Shown here in pieces: positions 6,768 through 17,441 of a stretch of DNA of 64,000 bases (its first letter is position 1; every line of letters begins with the position of its first letter). A model generated the notes under the pieces. The model saw nothing but the letters and a program-made list of their open reading frames with translations. It ran no database searches and had not been told where the DNA came from. Source of the stretch: Deltaproteobacteria bacterium (GTDB lineage Bacteria > Myxococcota_A > Polyangia > Polyangiales > Houyiibacteriaceae); assembly GCA_017644045.1 (NCBI GenBank), contig JAEPMI010000006.1:150980-214979 (forward strand), in the 5' to 3' direction. The position numbers were made by a program, and so were the translations under genes.

Positions 6768-9277
6768 CGGTCGTCTCCTTCCACGCTGCGTCGAGCGAAG
6801 GTGTCACTGGCGGCGAGCGCCGCGATCATGTCGACGAACGAACCTCCGTCGAACGCGGCCTCCATCTCCACCAGCGTGCAGGCGTCGGCCATGGTCTCGT
6901 CGCGGCCCATGAAGTAGCGGAACGCGTGCCGAATGAAGCCGCGGCGCGCGAGCCGTGAATCGGCGAGCGCCTCGGCGAAGGCGAAGGGCGTCGCGTAGTC
7001 GCCGTTCAGGTCTTCGCCCCCGCCGGTCGGGAGGTTGTCCAGGGTGGTGCTGCCGTCCGGAGCCGAGCCGTGGTCGTCGGCGCGGAAGTAGCCCGCGTGG
7101 TTGAAGAGCTCGAACATGTTGCCGAGCGGGTTCATCAACGAGTGGCAGGTGCGGCACTCGGCGTGATCGGTGCTGAGGTGGACCCGCTCGCGAGCCCCGA
7201 GCTCCGGCGCCGACGGGATGAGCTGGGCTTCGACCTCCACGAAGGTCAGCGGCGGGACCGTCTCACAGAAGATGTGCTCGCGGATCCACTTGCCGCGATG
7301 CACGAGGCTCGCGTCGTCCTCGAAGTTCCCGCCGTGGGCGCCGAGCCAGGTGGGGTGGGTGAGGACGCCGCGGCGCTCGGACTCCGGAACGGTCACCCAG
7401 CGATCGGCCTGGGTGCCGAGGATCTGGTCCTCCACGCTGAAGACCAGCGCGATGTTGGTCGAGGGACGCCGCACGGTCCCACTCGTGTTGCGGCAATCGC
7501 CGAAGCGGGTGCACGTGGCGTAGGTCATCGTGCAGTCGTCGACCGTGGTGCACGCGGGACCCTCGCCGGTCGCCGGGAGGTGCCACTCCCGTCCGGCCAT
7601 GAGCTCGTGCCAGAAGTCACCCGCGCCGGAGTGGGTCTCGACCACCAGTCGAGCGATCCAGTCGTCCAGCTGATGGGTGAGCCGCCCCTCTCGGCTGCCG
7701 CCGCCCTGCAGACCTGCGTAGGCCGAGTCGATCATGTCCCAGCCGGTCTCGTAGGCGCTGGTCGCGGCGGGCGTGTCCTTGAAGACCGTGTCGGCGTCTT
7801 CGTAGTCGAGCCACTGGCGGAAGAAGCGAACCATCTCGCCGGTGATCCAGAACTCGCCGAGCCGGCCCGGCCCCACGGGGTTGCCGGCGGCGAGGAGGCC
7901 GGCTTCGTCGTTCTGCCAGAACGCCCGATCGGGATCGACGCCGCCGAAGTAGCGGAGCACCATCGCGCGCCGCACCTCCGGGTCGTGAATGGAGCCGCTC
8001 TCGCCGGCGGGGATCGCCGCGGCGTCGGCGATGGCGGCGAACCAGCCGCCCTCGATGTCGTCCGAGTCCGGGTCCGCCGCGAGCCCTTCGAAGGAGGAGA
8101 TCTTCAGGCTCCCGAGCGGGTGGGTGGAGAGCAGCCGCGCGAGCGAGACGCCGAGCGCTTCGCCGCTCATGCGGGTCTCGCCCGACGCTTCGGGGAGCTC
8201 GGCGCGGAACATGCCGCCCGACGCGAGCATCGCGGATTGAAAGGCCAGCCGGATGGTGGCGGTGCGATCGGCGATGCCGCCCTCGCGACCGATCGCGCGC
8301 TCCACGAGCCCGCGGAGGTGTTGGTGCTCCCAGTCGGTCGGCGTGCGGAAGTGCGTGCCGTGGCGCATCAGCGTGTCCACGAACCCGTCGATGCACTCGC
8401 TGCTCGGGGCCACGTCTTCGTAGATGCAACGGAGCTCGGCGCTGCGGAGCACGTCCGAGGAGAGCTCCTCCTGGGTCCAGAGCTCGCTGGCCTCCGGCAT
8501 GCTGAGCGTGAGCACCGAGAGCGTGGCCGGGTCCAGCGTCACGTCGTCGGAATACGTGGCGTAGGGATGGTGGACCGGTGTGACGAGCGGGTTGTCGATG
8601 ACCGACGAGGTGCGCCCATCCATTCGCCGTCCCACGGCGTGCGTGAGCTCGAGCCGTTCCACCCGCCGGTAGCGAGCGGGCGAGGCGCGCGGCGCCGTGG
8701 GGTCCGCGCAGGTGAAGAGGGCGTCCCGGTCGAGCGTGTTGGGATCGTACTGGAGGTCGACCGGCGGGAGCGCCTCGCAGGTCGCCGGAGCGCCGCCCTG
8801 GATCCAGTCACGAACGAAGACCACGTCATCGGGGAGCTCGTCCCAGTCGCCGCGGCGACCGGCGGGCATCAGCCCACCACCCTCCTCGCCCTGGAGCCCG
8901 GCCATCTTGCGATAGAGCCAGCTGGCTTCCGGGTTGCCGGGGACCACGAGGCGCTCGTCCTCCATCAGGCGGCTGTTCAGCTCCGGGAGCCGCACCAGGC
9001 CTGCTCGCGTCAGATCCGGAAAGCGCCCACCTGGCTGGTGACACGCGCCGTTCGCCGCGCACGTCCGCTCGAAGTAGACGATGGCCTCGCCGGCCGTGCC
9101 GCACTCCGGTGGGATGACGAAGCCGTCCACGTCGCCCGAGGGTGGCCCCGCGTCTTCGGGGCGCCCGGAGCCACCGATCTCGCCCTGACAGGCCGTGAGG
9201 ACGAGGAGACAGACTCCCAGACTGGGGTGTTGCCAGCGCACGCAGCGAGCGTGCGCCACAGCGTGGGCGCGAATCAC
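6764..9277 (-). CDS. DUF1592/DUF1588/DUF1585-type lipoprotein with cytochrome-like N-terminus
   Basis: 837 aa. The N-terminal region holds a lipobox 'LVLTAC' (Cys 30), an acidic linker and a haem-like segment 'CAANGACH' (73-80). That motif is longer than the usual CxxCH, so haem binding is uncertain. Later parts match the DUF1592 family set: 'HPTWLGAHGGNF', 'HRGKWIREHIFC', 'CRTCHSLMNPLGNMFELF', and a C-terminal DUF1585-like piece ('FIRHAFRYFMGRDE'). This set travels with DUF1552 across Planctomycetes and Myxococcota; function is unknown. The start is unsure: GTG 9277 gives the longest form, while GTG 9241 gives a more typical short lipoprotein signal. Confidence 0.85.
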   Translation of the reverse strand: MIRAHAVAHARCVRWQHPSLGVCLLVLTACQGEIGGSGRPEDAGPPSGDVDGFVIPPECGTAGEAIVYFERTCAANGACHQPGGRFPDLTRAGLVRLPELNSRLMEDERLVVPGNPEASWLYRKMAGLQGEEGGGLMPAGRRGDWDELPDDVVFVRDWIQGGAPATCEALPPVDLQYDPNTLDRDALFTCADPTAPRASPARYRRVERLELTHAVGRRMDGRTSSVIDNPLVTPVHHPYATYSDDVTLDPATLSVLTLSMPEASELWTQEELSSDVLRSAELRCIYEDVAPSSECIDGFVDTLMRHGTHFRTPTDWEHQHLRGLVERAIGREGGIADRTATIRLAFQSAMLASGGMFRAELPEASGETRMSGEALGVSLARLLSTHPLGSLKISSFEGLAADPDSDDIEGGWFAAIADAAAIPAGESGSIHDPEVRRAMVLRYFGGVDPDRAFWQNDEAGLLAAGNPVGPGRLGEFWITGEMVRFFRQWLDYEDADTVFKDTPAATSAYETGWDMIDSAYAGLQGGGSREGRLTHQLDDWIARLVVETHSGAGDFWHELMAGREWHLPATGEGPACTTVDDCTMTYATCTRFGDCRNTSGTVRRPSTNIALVFSVEDQILGTQADRWVTVPESERRGVLTHPTWLGAHGGNFEDDASLVHRGKWIREHIFCETVPPLTFVEVEAQLIPSAPELGARERVHLSTDHAECRTCHSLMNPLGNMFELFNHAGYFRADDHGSAPDGSTTLDNLPTGGGEDLNGDYATPFAFAEALADSRLARRGFIRHAFRYFMGRDETMADACTLVEMEAAFDGGSFVDMIAALAASDTFARRSVEGDDR

Positions 9278-9334
9278 TTACGTGATGATCGCGGTTCGGC
9301 CCCTGCCCCCGCCGAGCGGGAGCAGAGGCCGAGC

Positions 9335-9835
9335 TCAGGCAATCATGTGCGCGAGCCGGCCCTCGAAGAGGCGAGCGCGGGCGTCGGTGTCGGCCGGTCG
9401 GACGAAGTCGCGGCCGATGCGCTCCCAATCCGGATCGTCGGGATCCAGACCGAGGGCCTCCACGAAGTGCCGGTCGACGATGATGAACTGCTCCTTGTAG
9501 GGGAGCAGGTAGCCGCCGTGCTCGCGCCGGATGTCGCGGGCCTCTTCGTAGCTCGCCGACCAGATGTTCCAGTACGGCGCGCCCGGTGGGTAGAGGAAGG
9601 TGCCGAAGTCACGGCAGCCGCCCTCGGCCACGTGGGCGAGGTGGGCCCAGCTCTCGAAGCCGAGCTCGCGGGCGACCACCGTCAGGCAGTGGCGGCGGCG
9701 GACCGCGGTCTCGAGCGAGGGCTCGTTCTTCAGCTCGGGGAGCGCGCGCATGCGCGCCACGGCGTCGGGCTCACCGGCCTGGGCCGCTCGATGGAGCTGG
9801 CGGGCGCGGTGCTTCAGGTCATCGATGATCGTCAC
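9335..9835 (-). CDS. Small hypothetical protein, ankyrin-like N-terminus
   Basis: 166 aa. GTG 9835 is chosen because GAGGAGAG lies five bases upstream; the frame continues to 9991 but those extra residues are low-quality and Arg-rich. Residues 1-80 look like two helical repeats of the sort found before ankyrin domains ('DDLKHRARQLHRAAQAGEP', 'HCLTVVARELGFESWAHLAHV'). The second part ('LYPPGAPYWNIWSASYEEARDIRREHGGYLLPYKEQFII') is shown here only in type: it resembles the hypothetical partner domain often seen after this ankyrin-like unit. It is soluble, with no signal peptide. Function is not recognised. Confidence 0.7.
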   Translation of the reverse strand: MTIIDDLKHRARQLHRAAQAGEPDAVARMRALPELKNEPSLETAVRRRHCLTVVARELGFESWAHLAHVAEGGCRDFGTFLYPPGAPYWNIWSASYEEARDIRREHGGYLLPYKEQFIIVDRHFVEALGLDPDDPDWERIGRDFVRPADTDARARLFEGRLAHMIA

Positions 9836-9975
9836 GGATCTCTCCTCTCGTGTGGGCCGGTCCCGCTCCAGGGCCCGAGGTGAGTCGACGAGGTCGAATC
9901 GATGGAAGCGAGCGTCCGAGGACGCGTGCAGGGTGTGACGACTTTCGGCGGAAGAGGCGCCCCTGCGCACCTGAC

Positions 9976-10000
9976 GCCGGAAGCTAGGCACGCTTCCGGC
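9976..10000. other. Perfect hairpin upstream of tRNA-Arg
   Basis: Nine-base arms gccggaagc (9976-9984) and gcttccggc (9992-10000) surround a 7-base loop in the 216-bp gap between the hypothetical gene (minus) and tRNA-Arg (plus). There is no T-run. It may be a regulatory or structural element near the tRNA promoter. Confidence 0.3.
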
Positions 10001-10051
10001 CGACGCAAGGGGTTTGCAGGGCCGCTGACCGTGCTAAAGGTCTGCCCCCAC

Positions 10052-10128
10052 GCTCCCGTAGCTCAGCTGGATAGAGCAGCGGCTTCCTAAGCTGAAGGTC
10101 GGAGGTTCGAATCCTCCCGGGAGCGCCA
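10052..10128 (+). tRNA. tRNA-Arg (anticodon CCT)
   Basis: Acceptor stem gctcccg/cgggagc, D-arm with agctcagctggatagagc, anticodon loop ttCCTaa at about 10085-10091, T-arm ggaggttcgaatcctcc and an encoded CCA at 10126-10128. The CCU anticodon reads AGG. The outermost anticodon-stem pair (G-A) is mismatched but the rest pairs well. The next gene (apt, minus strand) ends 1 bp after the CCA. Confidence 0.95.
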
Positions 10129-10129
10129 G

Positions 10130-10675
10130 CTACTCGTAGCGGATCAGAGTGTGGACCGGGGTCGGCGCGAGCTTGGCCGCGCCGCCGAGGAAGGCGAGGT
10201 CGACGACGAAGGCGTAGGCCGCGACCTCGGCGCCGAGCTGGCGGACGAGCTCACCGCAGGCCTTGGCGGTGCCGCCGGTGGCGAGCAGGTCGTCGACGAT
10301 CAGGACCTTCTGGCCCTTGCGGAGCGCGTCGCGGTGCATCTCGAGGGCGTCGGTGCCGTACTCGAGGGTGTACTCGACGCGGACGGTGTCCGCCGGGAGC
10401 TTGCCGGGCTTGCGGGCCGGGACGAAGGGCAGGCGCTTCCGCGCCGCGAGGGCCGCGCCGAAGATGAAGCCGCGCGACTCGATGCCGACCACCGCGCCCA
10501 CGTCCTCGGTGCAGACCGCGTCGAAGCCGTCGAGCGATCGGTTGAACGCCGAGGGCGACGCGAGGAGCGGCGTGATGTCCTTGAAGACGATCCCTTCCTT
10601 CGGGAAGTCGGGGATGTCGCGGATGTAGGGGGTGAGCTCGCCCTGGAGCCCGGGATCGAAGGTGCTCTTCGTCAT
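10130..10675 (-). CDS. apt: Adenine phosphoribosyltransferase
   Basis: 181 aa, typical length. It converts adenine and PRPP to AMP in purine salvage. Diagnostic parts: 'IRDIPDFPKEGIVFKDITPLL' (in part), 'GIESRGFIFGAALA', the flexible loop 'KPGKLPADT' and the PRPP-binding motif 'VLIVDDLLATGGTA'. ATG 10675 overlaps the surE stop by 4 bp (ATGA), indicating coupled translation. Cytoplasmic. Confidence 0.96.
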   Translation of the reverse strand: MTKSTFDPGLQGELTPYIRDIPDFPKEGIVFKDITPLLASPSAFNRSLDGFDAVCTEDVGAVVGIESRGFIFGAALAARKRLPFVPARKPGKLPADTVRVEYTLEYGTDALEMHRDALRKGQKVLIVDDLLATGGTAKACGELVRQLGAEVAAYAFVVDLAFLGGAAKLAPTPVHTLIRYE

Positions 10676-11451
10676 TCGTCTGCTTCGTTGAAGGTGGCGC
10701 CGCCGGCGACCCAGCTGGCGAAGGCGAGATGGTCCGCGTTGGTGGCGCGCAGGTCCAGCGGCGTGATCGAGATGTAGCCCTCGTCGACGGCCGCGGTGTC
10801 GGCCTGCTCCATCGGCGGGTGCTGCACGCCACCGGGTCCGCCGATCCAGTAGTAGGTCCCGCCCCGCGGATCCTTCCGCGCGTCGACCCCTTCCGAGTAT
10901 TGGCGCTGACCCAGCCGGGTGGCCCGGTGACCGCGGACCTCCGGCGGGATGTTCACGTTCAGCAGCAGCGGCCGGCCTTCCGGGTGGGTCGCCTCGAGCG
11001 TGCGCTGCGCGATCGCGCTCGCGTGCTCTGCCGCCGGCGCGAGGGCCGCGAGGCCGCCGAGCGCGGAGAAGGCCACCGCGGGGATGCCGCGGAGCGCGCC
11101 CTCGCGAGCGGCCGCCACCGTGCCGGAGTAGTGCACGTCGGCGCCGAGGTTGGCGCCGTGGTTGATGCCGCTGACCACCAGGTCCGGGCGCCGCGGGAGC
11201 AGGTCCTTCCGGAAGAGCGCCACGTACACGCAGTCGACCGGGGTCCCGTCGATGGCGTGGGTGCGCTCGTCGAGGGCCCGGTGCCGCAGCGGCCGGTGGA
11301 GCGAGATGGCGTGGCTCTGGCCGCTCTGCTCGTGGAGCGGCGCCACCGTGTAGACGTCCGCCCACGCGGCGAGGGCCTCTCGCAGAACGATGTTGCCTTC
11401 GGCGTTCACGCCGTCGTCGTTGCTCACCAGGATCAGGGGGCGCTCGGCCAT
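10672..11451 (-). CDS. surE: 5'/3'-nucleotidase SurE
   Basis: 259 aa. N-terminal 'ILVSNDDGVNAEG' carries the metal-binding Asp pair, followed by 'VAPLHEQSGQSHAISLH' and 'VSGINHGANLGADVHYSGTV' (in part), the hallmarks of SurE metal-dependent phosphatases that hydrolyse nucleoside monophosphates. It is translationally coupled to apt, giving a small nucleotide-salvage operon. Confidence 0.95.
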   Translation of the reverse strand: MAERPLILVSNDDGVNAEGNIVLREALAAWADVYTVAPLHEQSGQSHAISLHRPLRHRALDERTHAIDGTPVDCVYVALFRKDLLPRRPDLVVSGINHGANLGADVHYSGTVAAAREGALRGIPAVAFSALGGLAALAPAAEHASAIAQRTLEATHPEGRPLLLNVNIPPEVRGHRATRLGQRQYSEGVDARKDPRGGTYYWIGGPGGVQHPPMEQADTAAVDEGYISITPLDLRATNADHLAFASWVAGGATFNEADE

Positions 11452-11520
11452 CGCTCAGGGCCTACCAAATGCATGTGACCCACGCACCCCGCCGCGGCGC
11501 GGAGGAGAGGTGGGGTCGAT

Positions 11521-11774
11521 TCTCGTGCTCGTACTCGTACTCGTACTCGTGCACGTGCACGTGCTTCGGAGCGTAGATGGTGCGAGAGGGACGGGGCCGC
11601 TTGGTCTCGGGTGGTCCATCCACCCGAGCCAACATCGTTTTCGTGCACGTGCATGTGCTCCGGTTTGCTGGGCGGCGATCGAGCGATCGCCGGCCATCGC
11701 CTTTGTTCTGCTCCTAGCCGCGCCAACGTCGTTTTCGTGCACGTGCACGTGCACGAGTACGAGGACGTGCACGA
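11521..11774. repeat. CG-phased hexanucleotide repeat island with direct and inverted copies
   Basis: This occupies most of the 355-bp gap between surE and the next gene. Three repeat patches occur. Patch 1 (11521-11569) is a run of hexamers of the form CGTGCT/CGTACT/CGTGCA. Patches 2 and 3 share a 31-bp direct repeat (11628-11658 and 11722-11752, two mismatches) starting gccaac and ending in cgtgcacgtg-type sequence. 11540-11563 and 11740-11763 are a perfect 24-bp inverted repeat. Alternating purine-pyrimidine runs such as cgtgcacgtgcacgtgc could adopt Z-DNA. The remainder (11452-11520) shows no gene. Confidence 0.85.
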
Positions 11775-11806
11775 GTCGGGTCGGTGGGGCGTGGTATCTA
11801 TGACTG

Positions 11807-12217
11807 ATGGACGACGCGCTTCGGGGGCTCGAGGGATGGTTCGAGGAGAGCACCGACGAGGTCTCGCTCCGAATGGTCTACGAGCAATCCGGGGGCGGCC
11901 GCTTGGTCGCGGAGACGGGTCGGCCGGCGCGGGCAGGGCTCTGGCTCTGGGTCCTCGACCGGCCGGAGGCGCGCGCCTTCCTGCTCGAGGCGGACGATGT
12001 CGGGCCCGCGCTCCAGGTGCTGCAGGAGCATCGGGACTCCCTGGTGGTGTCGAGCTATTTCGGCGGGTACGGCGCGCTCCAGCAGGTCGCGAAGGTCTCG
12101 ATCCTGGCCTACGAGCAGTTTGCCGGAGTCACCCCGCCCTTCCCCGGCATTCCCTCGGTGCCGCCACCCGCCGGTGGCTCGGGCTGGGGCAACAGCTCCG
12201 GCAACAAGAGCTGGTAG
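11807..12217 (+). CDS. Hypothetical protein with Gly-Ser-rich GxKSW tail
   Basis: 136 aa, no recognised family, no signal peptide. It has a mixed alpha/beta composition in residues 1-105 ('LWLWVLDRPEARAFLLEADD', 'SSYFGGYGALQQVAKVSI'), then a Pro/Gly linker and a low-complexity tail ending GNSSGNKSW. The SUKH-TPR protein at 23094 also ends with GGKSW motifs, so the tail may be a shared signal. ATG 11807 is the only sensible start; it is preceded by the hexanucleotide repeat island. Confidence 0.6.
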   Translation: MDDALRGLEGWFEESTDEVSLRMVYEQSGGGRLVAETGRPARAGLWLWVLDRPEARAFLLEADDVGPALQVLQEHRDSLVVSSYFGGYGALQQVAKVSILAYEQFAGVTPPFPGIPSVPPPAGGSGWGNSSGNKSW

Positions 12218-12238
12218 TCGGCGCCAGGGTCCCGGACG

Positions 12239-12275
12239 GAATAAAGAAAGCCCGCGGCGATTTCTCGCTGCGGGC
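12239..12275 (-). terminator. Rho-independent terminator of tRNA-Pro
   Basis: Read on the minus strand, a stem with arms gcccgc/gcgggc (extended inward by tcgc/gcga) is followed by ctttctttatt. It lies 9 bp after the 3' end of tRNA-Pro and between that gene and the convergent hypothetical gene. Confidence 0.85.
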
Positions 12276-12284
12276 CTTCACCGG

Positions 12285-12358
12285 TCGGGGCGACTGGATT
12301 CGAACCAGCGACCCCCACACCCCCAGTATGGTGCGCTACCAGGCTGCGCTACGCCCCG
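12285..12358 (-). tRNA. tRNA-Pro (anticodon GGG)
   Basis: On the minus strand: acceptor cggggcg/cgccccg, D-arm gcgcagcctggtagcgc, anticodon stem ccata/tgtgg with loop ctGGGgg, T-arm ctggttcgaatccag. Anticodon GGG decodes CCC. CCA is not encoded (CCG follows the discriminator A). Confidence 0.94.
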
Positions 12359-12467
12359 GCCGTAGACCGCAGAAGCGGTCGGGGGACGCGCACCATAGCC
12401 CGGGGCGCTGGGGAGGCAAGCGAGAATTTCGCCCTCGAGACACATCCCGGTGACGGGACGGTCGGGC

Positions 12468-12803
12468 TCACTCCTCTTCGGAGTCGTCGTCGCCTTCGAG
12501 CCGCTCGCGCTTCAGCCGCTCCTTGTGCGGGTTCAGGATCCCCTTGAGGACCTGACTGGGCTTGAAGGTGAGCACCCGGCGGGCGCTGATGGGGATCGGC
12601 TCGCCGGTCTGAGGGTTTCGGCCCACGCGCTCCTGCTTCTCGCGGACCACGAAATTACCGAATCCGGAGATCTTGATCTTCGCCCCGTCGGCGAGGACCT
12701 CCTTCATGACGTCGAAGACGGCCTCCACGATCTCTGCGGCCTCCTTCTTCGAGAAGCCCCCGACCTTCTCGTAGACCGCGTCGATGATCTCCGCTTTCGT
12801 CAT
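12468..12803 (-). CDS. ihfA: Integration host factor subunit alpha
   Basis: 111 aa DNA-bending HU/IHF family protein. It has 'MTKAEIIDAVYEKVGGFSKKEA' (in part), the conserved 'ISGFGNFVVREKQERVGRNPQTGE' core (in part) with the Arg-Asn-Pro intercalation loop, and 'RVLTFKPSQVLK'. The last 15 residues are an acidic tail (EGDDDSEEE), longer than in E. coli. It is the last gene of the minus-strand pheST-ihfA cluster, its usual position. Confidence 0.95.
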   Translation of the reverse strand: MTKAEIIDAVYEKVGGFSKKEAAEIVEAVFDVMKEVLADGAKIKISGFGNFVVREKQERVGRNPQTGEPIPISARRVLTFKPSQVLKGILNPHKERLKRERLEGDDDSEEE

Positions 12804-12918
12804 CGTCCCTCCCCCTCCGCACAGGCGTCAGGGAGGGGAAGCCAACCATGATTCGCTCCATATTTCAACCACATGGAGCATTTGCCGAATTCGGTGGGTC
12901 GGGACGTGGGGGCCATGC

Positions 12919-15444
<2,526 letters not shown>

Positions 15445-15453
15445 GGGTCGATC

Positions 15454-16497
15454 TCAGAACGCGGAAAGGAACCGCACGTCGTTGTCGTAGAGGGCTTTGA
15501 TGTTGGGGATCGCGTGGCGGACCATGGCGATGCGGTCGACGCCCATGCCGAAGGCGAAGCCGCTGACCTTCTCCGGGTCGTAGCCGACGTTCCGGAGCAC
15601 GGTCGGGTGGATCATCCCGCAGCCGAGGATCTCCATCCACGGGCCGGCCGGCTCGTCACCCTGCGCGGCGCGGCGGACGTCGAGCTCGGCGCCAGGCTCG
15701 ACGAAGGGGAAGTAGCTGGCGCGGAAGCGCACGTCGATGGCCGTCCCGAAGAAGCGCTCGAGGAAGACCGTGAGCATCCCCTGCAGGTGCGCCATCGTGA
15801 TGCCCTCGTCGACGAGGAAGCCCTCGAGCTGATGGAACATCGGCGAGTGGGTCGCGTCGTCGTCGCGGCGGAAGACCTTGCCCGGGCTGACCACGGCGAG
15901 CGGCGGCTCCCGGCGGCTCATCTCGCGGATCTGCATCGTCGAGGTGTGGGTCCGGAGCACGTGGGCCTCGTCCCCTTCGCCACCACCGCTCACGTAGAAG
16001 GTGTCGTGCTCGTCGGTCGCCGGGTGGTCCGGCGGGAAGCCGAGCTGACTGAAGCAACGACCGAAGGTGTCGATCTCCGGACCGCGCGCGGTCTCGAAGC
16101 CCATCGACCCGAAGATGTCGAGCAGGTCGTACTCCGCGCGCGTCACCGGATGCAGCCGACCGGGCATCGGTCGACGACCGGGCAGCGTCAGGTCGAGCAT
16201 CGGTCCTTCGAGCTCGGCACGGAGTGCCTCCTTCTCGATGGCTTCGAGGCGCGCGTCGAAGAGCGCCTGCACGGCGTTCTTGAGTGCGTTCGACGCCTGA
16301 CCGAGCTCGCGGCGGTGCTTGCCGGGGACGTCCTTCATCCCCTTCATCAGCTCCGTCAGCGCGCCCTGCGGGCCGGTGAACTTCGCCCGCGCTTCGCGCA
16401 GCGCGTTCTCGTTCGTCGCGGCCTCGAGCGCGGGCTGGTACTCGCCCTCGATCGTCGCCAGTCCCGCGCGGAACTTCTCCAGTGCTTCATCGCTCAT
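15454..16497 (-). CDS. pheS: Phenylalanyl-tRNA synthetase alpha subunit
   Basis: 347 aa, class II aminoacyl-tRNA synthetase catalytic subunit. N-terminal coiled coil (1-90), then 'GRRPMPGRLHPVTR', 'DTFYV', 'LRTHTSTMQIREM' (motif 2 region), 'FHQLEGFLVDEGITMAHL' (in part), and the C-terminal motif 3 'GFAFGMGVDRIAMVRH'. It is cotranscribed with pheT. Confidence 0.97.
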   Translation of the reverse strand: MSDEALEKFRAGLATIEGEYQPALEAATNENALREARAKFTGPQGALTELMKGMKDVPGKHRRELGQASNALKNAVQALFDARLEAIEKEALRAELEGPMLDLTLPGRRPMPGRLHPVTRAEYDLLDIFGSMGFETARGPEIDTFGRCFSQLGFPPDHPATDEHDTFYVSGGGEGDEAHVLRTHTSTMQIREMSRREPPLAVVSPGKVFRRDDDATHSPMFHQLEGFLVDEGITMAHLQGMLTVFLERFFGTAIDVRFRASYFPFVEPGAELDVRRAAQGDEPAGPWMEILGCGMIHPTVLRNVGYDPEKVSGFAFGMGVDRIAMVRHAIPNIKALYDNDVRFLSAF

Positions 16498-16549
16498 CGC
16501 ATCGACTCCCTAGCATCGAACGCAAAAACGGCGAGGGGGCTTTGTTTTC

Positions 16550-16570
16550 AGGGGCTGGCACCCAGCCCCT
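16550..16570 (-). other. Hairpin in the pheS leader
   Basis: Perfect 9-bp arms aggggctgg and ccagcccct with a 3-base loop lie 53 bp upstream of the pheS start. The minus-strand sequence after it (gaaaacaaag) is A-rich, not a T-run, so it is not a standard terminator. It could pair with alternative partners in an attenuator for pheST. Confidence 0.4.
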
Positions 16571-16627
16571 CTCTCGTCGGCTAGGCCTCCTCGATTCACC
16601 CGAGCTCCCCCGCCCATTTCCAAACGC

Positions 16628-16660
16628 AAAACGGCGAGCCCCTTCCGGGACTCGCCGTTT
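16628..16660 (-). terminator. Terminator-like hairpin after rplT
   Basis: On the minus strand a 14-bp stem (aaacggcgag...ctcgccgttt with one wobble) lies 20 bp past the rplT stop and is followed by tgcgtttgg. The motif aacggcgag also occurs at 16527-16535 and 16630-16638 on the plus strand, so alternative pairings are possible. It would separate rpmI-rplT from pheST or attenuate read-through. Confidence 0.6.
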
Positions 16661-16679
16661 CGTCGTCGATCGCAGCGTT

Positions 16680-17024
16680 CTACTTGGCCGCGTCGACGAT
16701 GGCCTTGAAGCCGGCCGGATCCTTGAGCGCGACGTCGGCGAGGACCTTGCGGTCGAGGCCGATGCCCTTCTTCTTGAGCGCGCCCATGAACTTGCTGTAG
16801 CTCAGGCCGTTGGCCCGGGCGGCGGCGTTGATGCGGGCGATCCAGAGACGCCGGTAGTTCCGACGGTTCTCCTTGCGATGCCGGTAGGCATCCTCCCACC
16901 CGTTGTGGACCTGCTCGATGGCGGTCCGGAAGAGACGGCTACGGGCGCCGTAGTTGCCCTTCGCGAACTTGAGGACGCGATTGCGGCGACGACGGGCCTT
17001 GAACCCACGCTTGGCTCTCGGCAT
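16680..17024 (-). CDS. rplT: 50S ribosomal protein L20
   Basis: 114 aa, a typical length. Highly basic N-terminal extension ('[19 protein letters not shown]'), then '[21 protein letters not shown]' (in part) and '[18 protein letters not shown]'. It binds 23S rRNA early in assembly and represses its own operon in many bacteria. It lies 3 bp after rpmI. Confidence 0.98.
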   Translation of the reverse strand: MPRAKRGFKARRRRNRVLKFAKGNYGARSRLFRTAIEQVHNGWEDAYRHRKENRRNYRRLWIARINAAARANGLSYSKFMGALKKKGIGLDRKVLADVALKDPAGFKAIVDAAK

Positions 17025-17027
17025 TGG

Positions 17028-17243
17028 TCAGGCTCCCTTGAACTTGTAGGGGATCAGCCGGCGAATGTTCTCGAAGTCGCAGGGCTGGACCATCTTGTTC
17101 TTGCGGAGTCGACGCATCCGCGCCGGGTTCTTGTCACCGCGCATCATGCGGTGCTGCTTGCCCGCCGCGGCACGGCGAATCCGGCCGGAGCCGGTCACCT
17201 TGAAGCGCTTGGCCGCAGCGCGCTTCGTCTTCATCTTGGGCAT
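17028..17243 (-). CDS. rpmI: 50S ribosomal protein L35
   Basis: 71 aa, a little longer than the usual 65. 'MPKMKTKRAAAKRFKVTGSG' and 'GKQHRMMRGDKNPARMRRLR' are diagnostic of L35. The frame is open far upstream, but ATG 17243 gives the correct N-terminus. Normally infC is directly upstream; here infC is 2.8 kb away, so rpmI must have its own promoter in 17244-17441. Confidence 0.96.
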   Translation of the reverse strand: MPKMKTKRAAAKRFKVTGSGRIRRAAAGKQHRMMRGDKNPARMRRLRKNKMVQPCDFENIRRLIPYKFKGA

Positions 17244-17406
17244 CTGTTCGTTCCTCTTTGGGGCTCCGGAACCAGCGCGTACGCGGTGGGAGCAGGGAAA
17301 TCCTGAAGGGCGCGAGGTATGGACCGGCCACGAGTCCCTGTCAAGGACTGGTCGGGACAGCGCAGCTGGTGGGGCCTCGGCACAGGAAGGCACGCCACTC
17401 CGGCTG

Positions 17407-17422
17407 AAATCGTTGACGATTT
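17407..17422. promoter_or_regulatory. Palindrome in the rpmI upstream region
   Basis: The sequence aaatcgttgacgattt is an inverted repeat (arms aaatcg/cgattt) in the 198-bp divergent gap between rpmI (minus) and the lipoprotein remnant (plus). It is AT-rich for this genome and contains a ttgac box, so it is a candidate operator or promoter element for the displaced rpmI-rplT transcript. Confidence 0.3.
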
Positions 17423-17441
17423 GTTGGCGTGATCCCTGCTC

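Noticed and set aside
7070-9883. A plus-strand open frame over the DUF1592 gene
   Set aside because: Antisense to a gene with recognised family motifs; no motif or start site of its own.
9902-10090. Small frame ending in the words VAQLDRAAAS
   Set aside because: This peptide is the usual artefact of translating a tRNA gene (here tRNA-Arg). Similar artefacts occur over tRNA-Pro (LDSNQRPP) and tRNA-Val (VAQWESTTLTR and GRIELPT).
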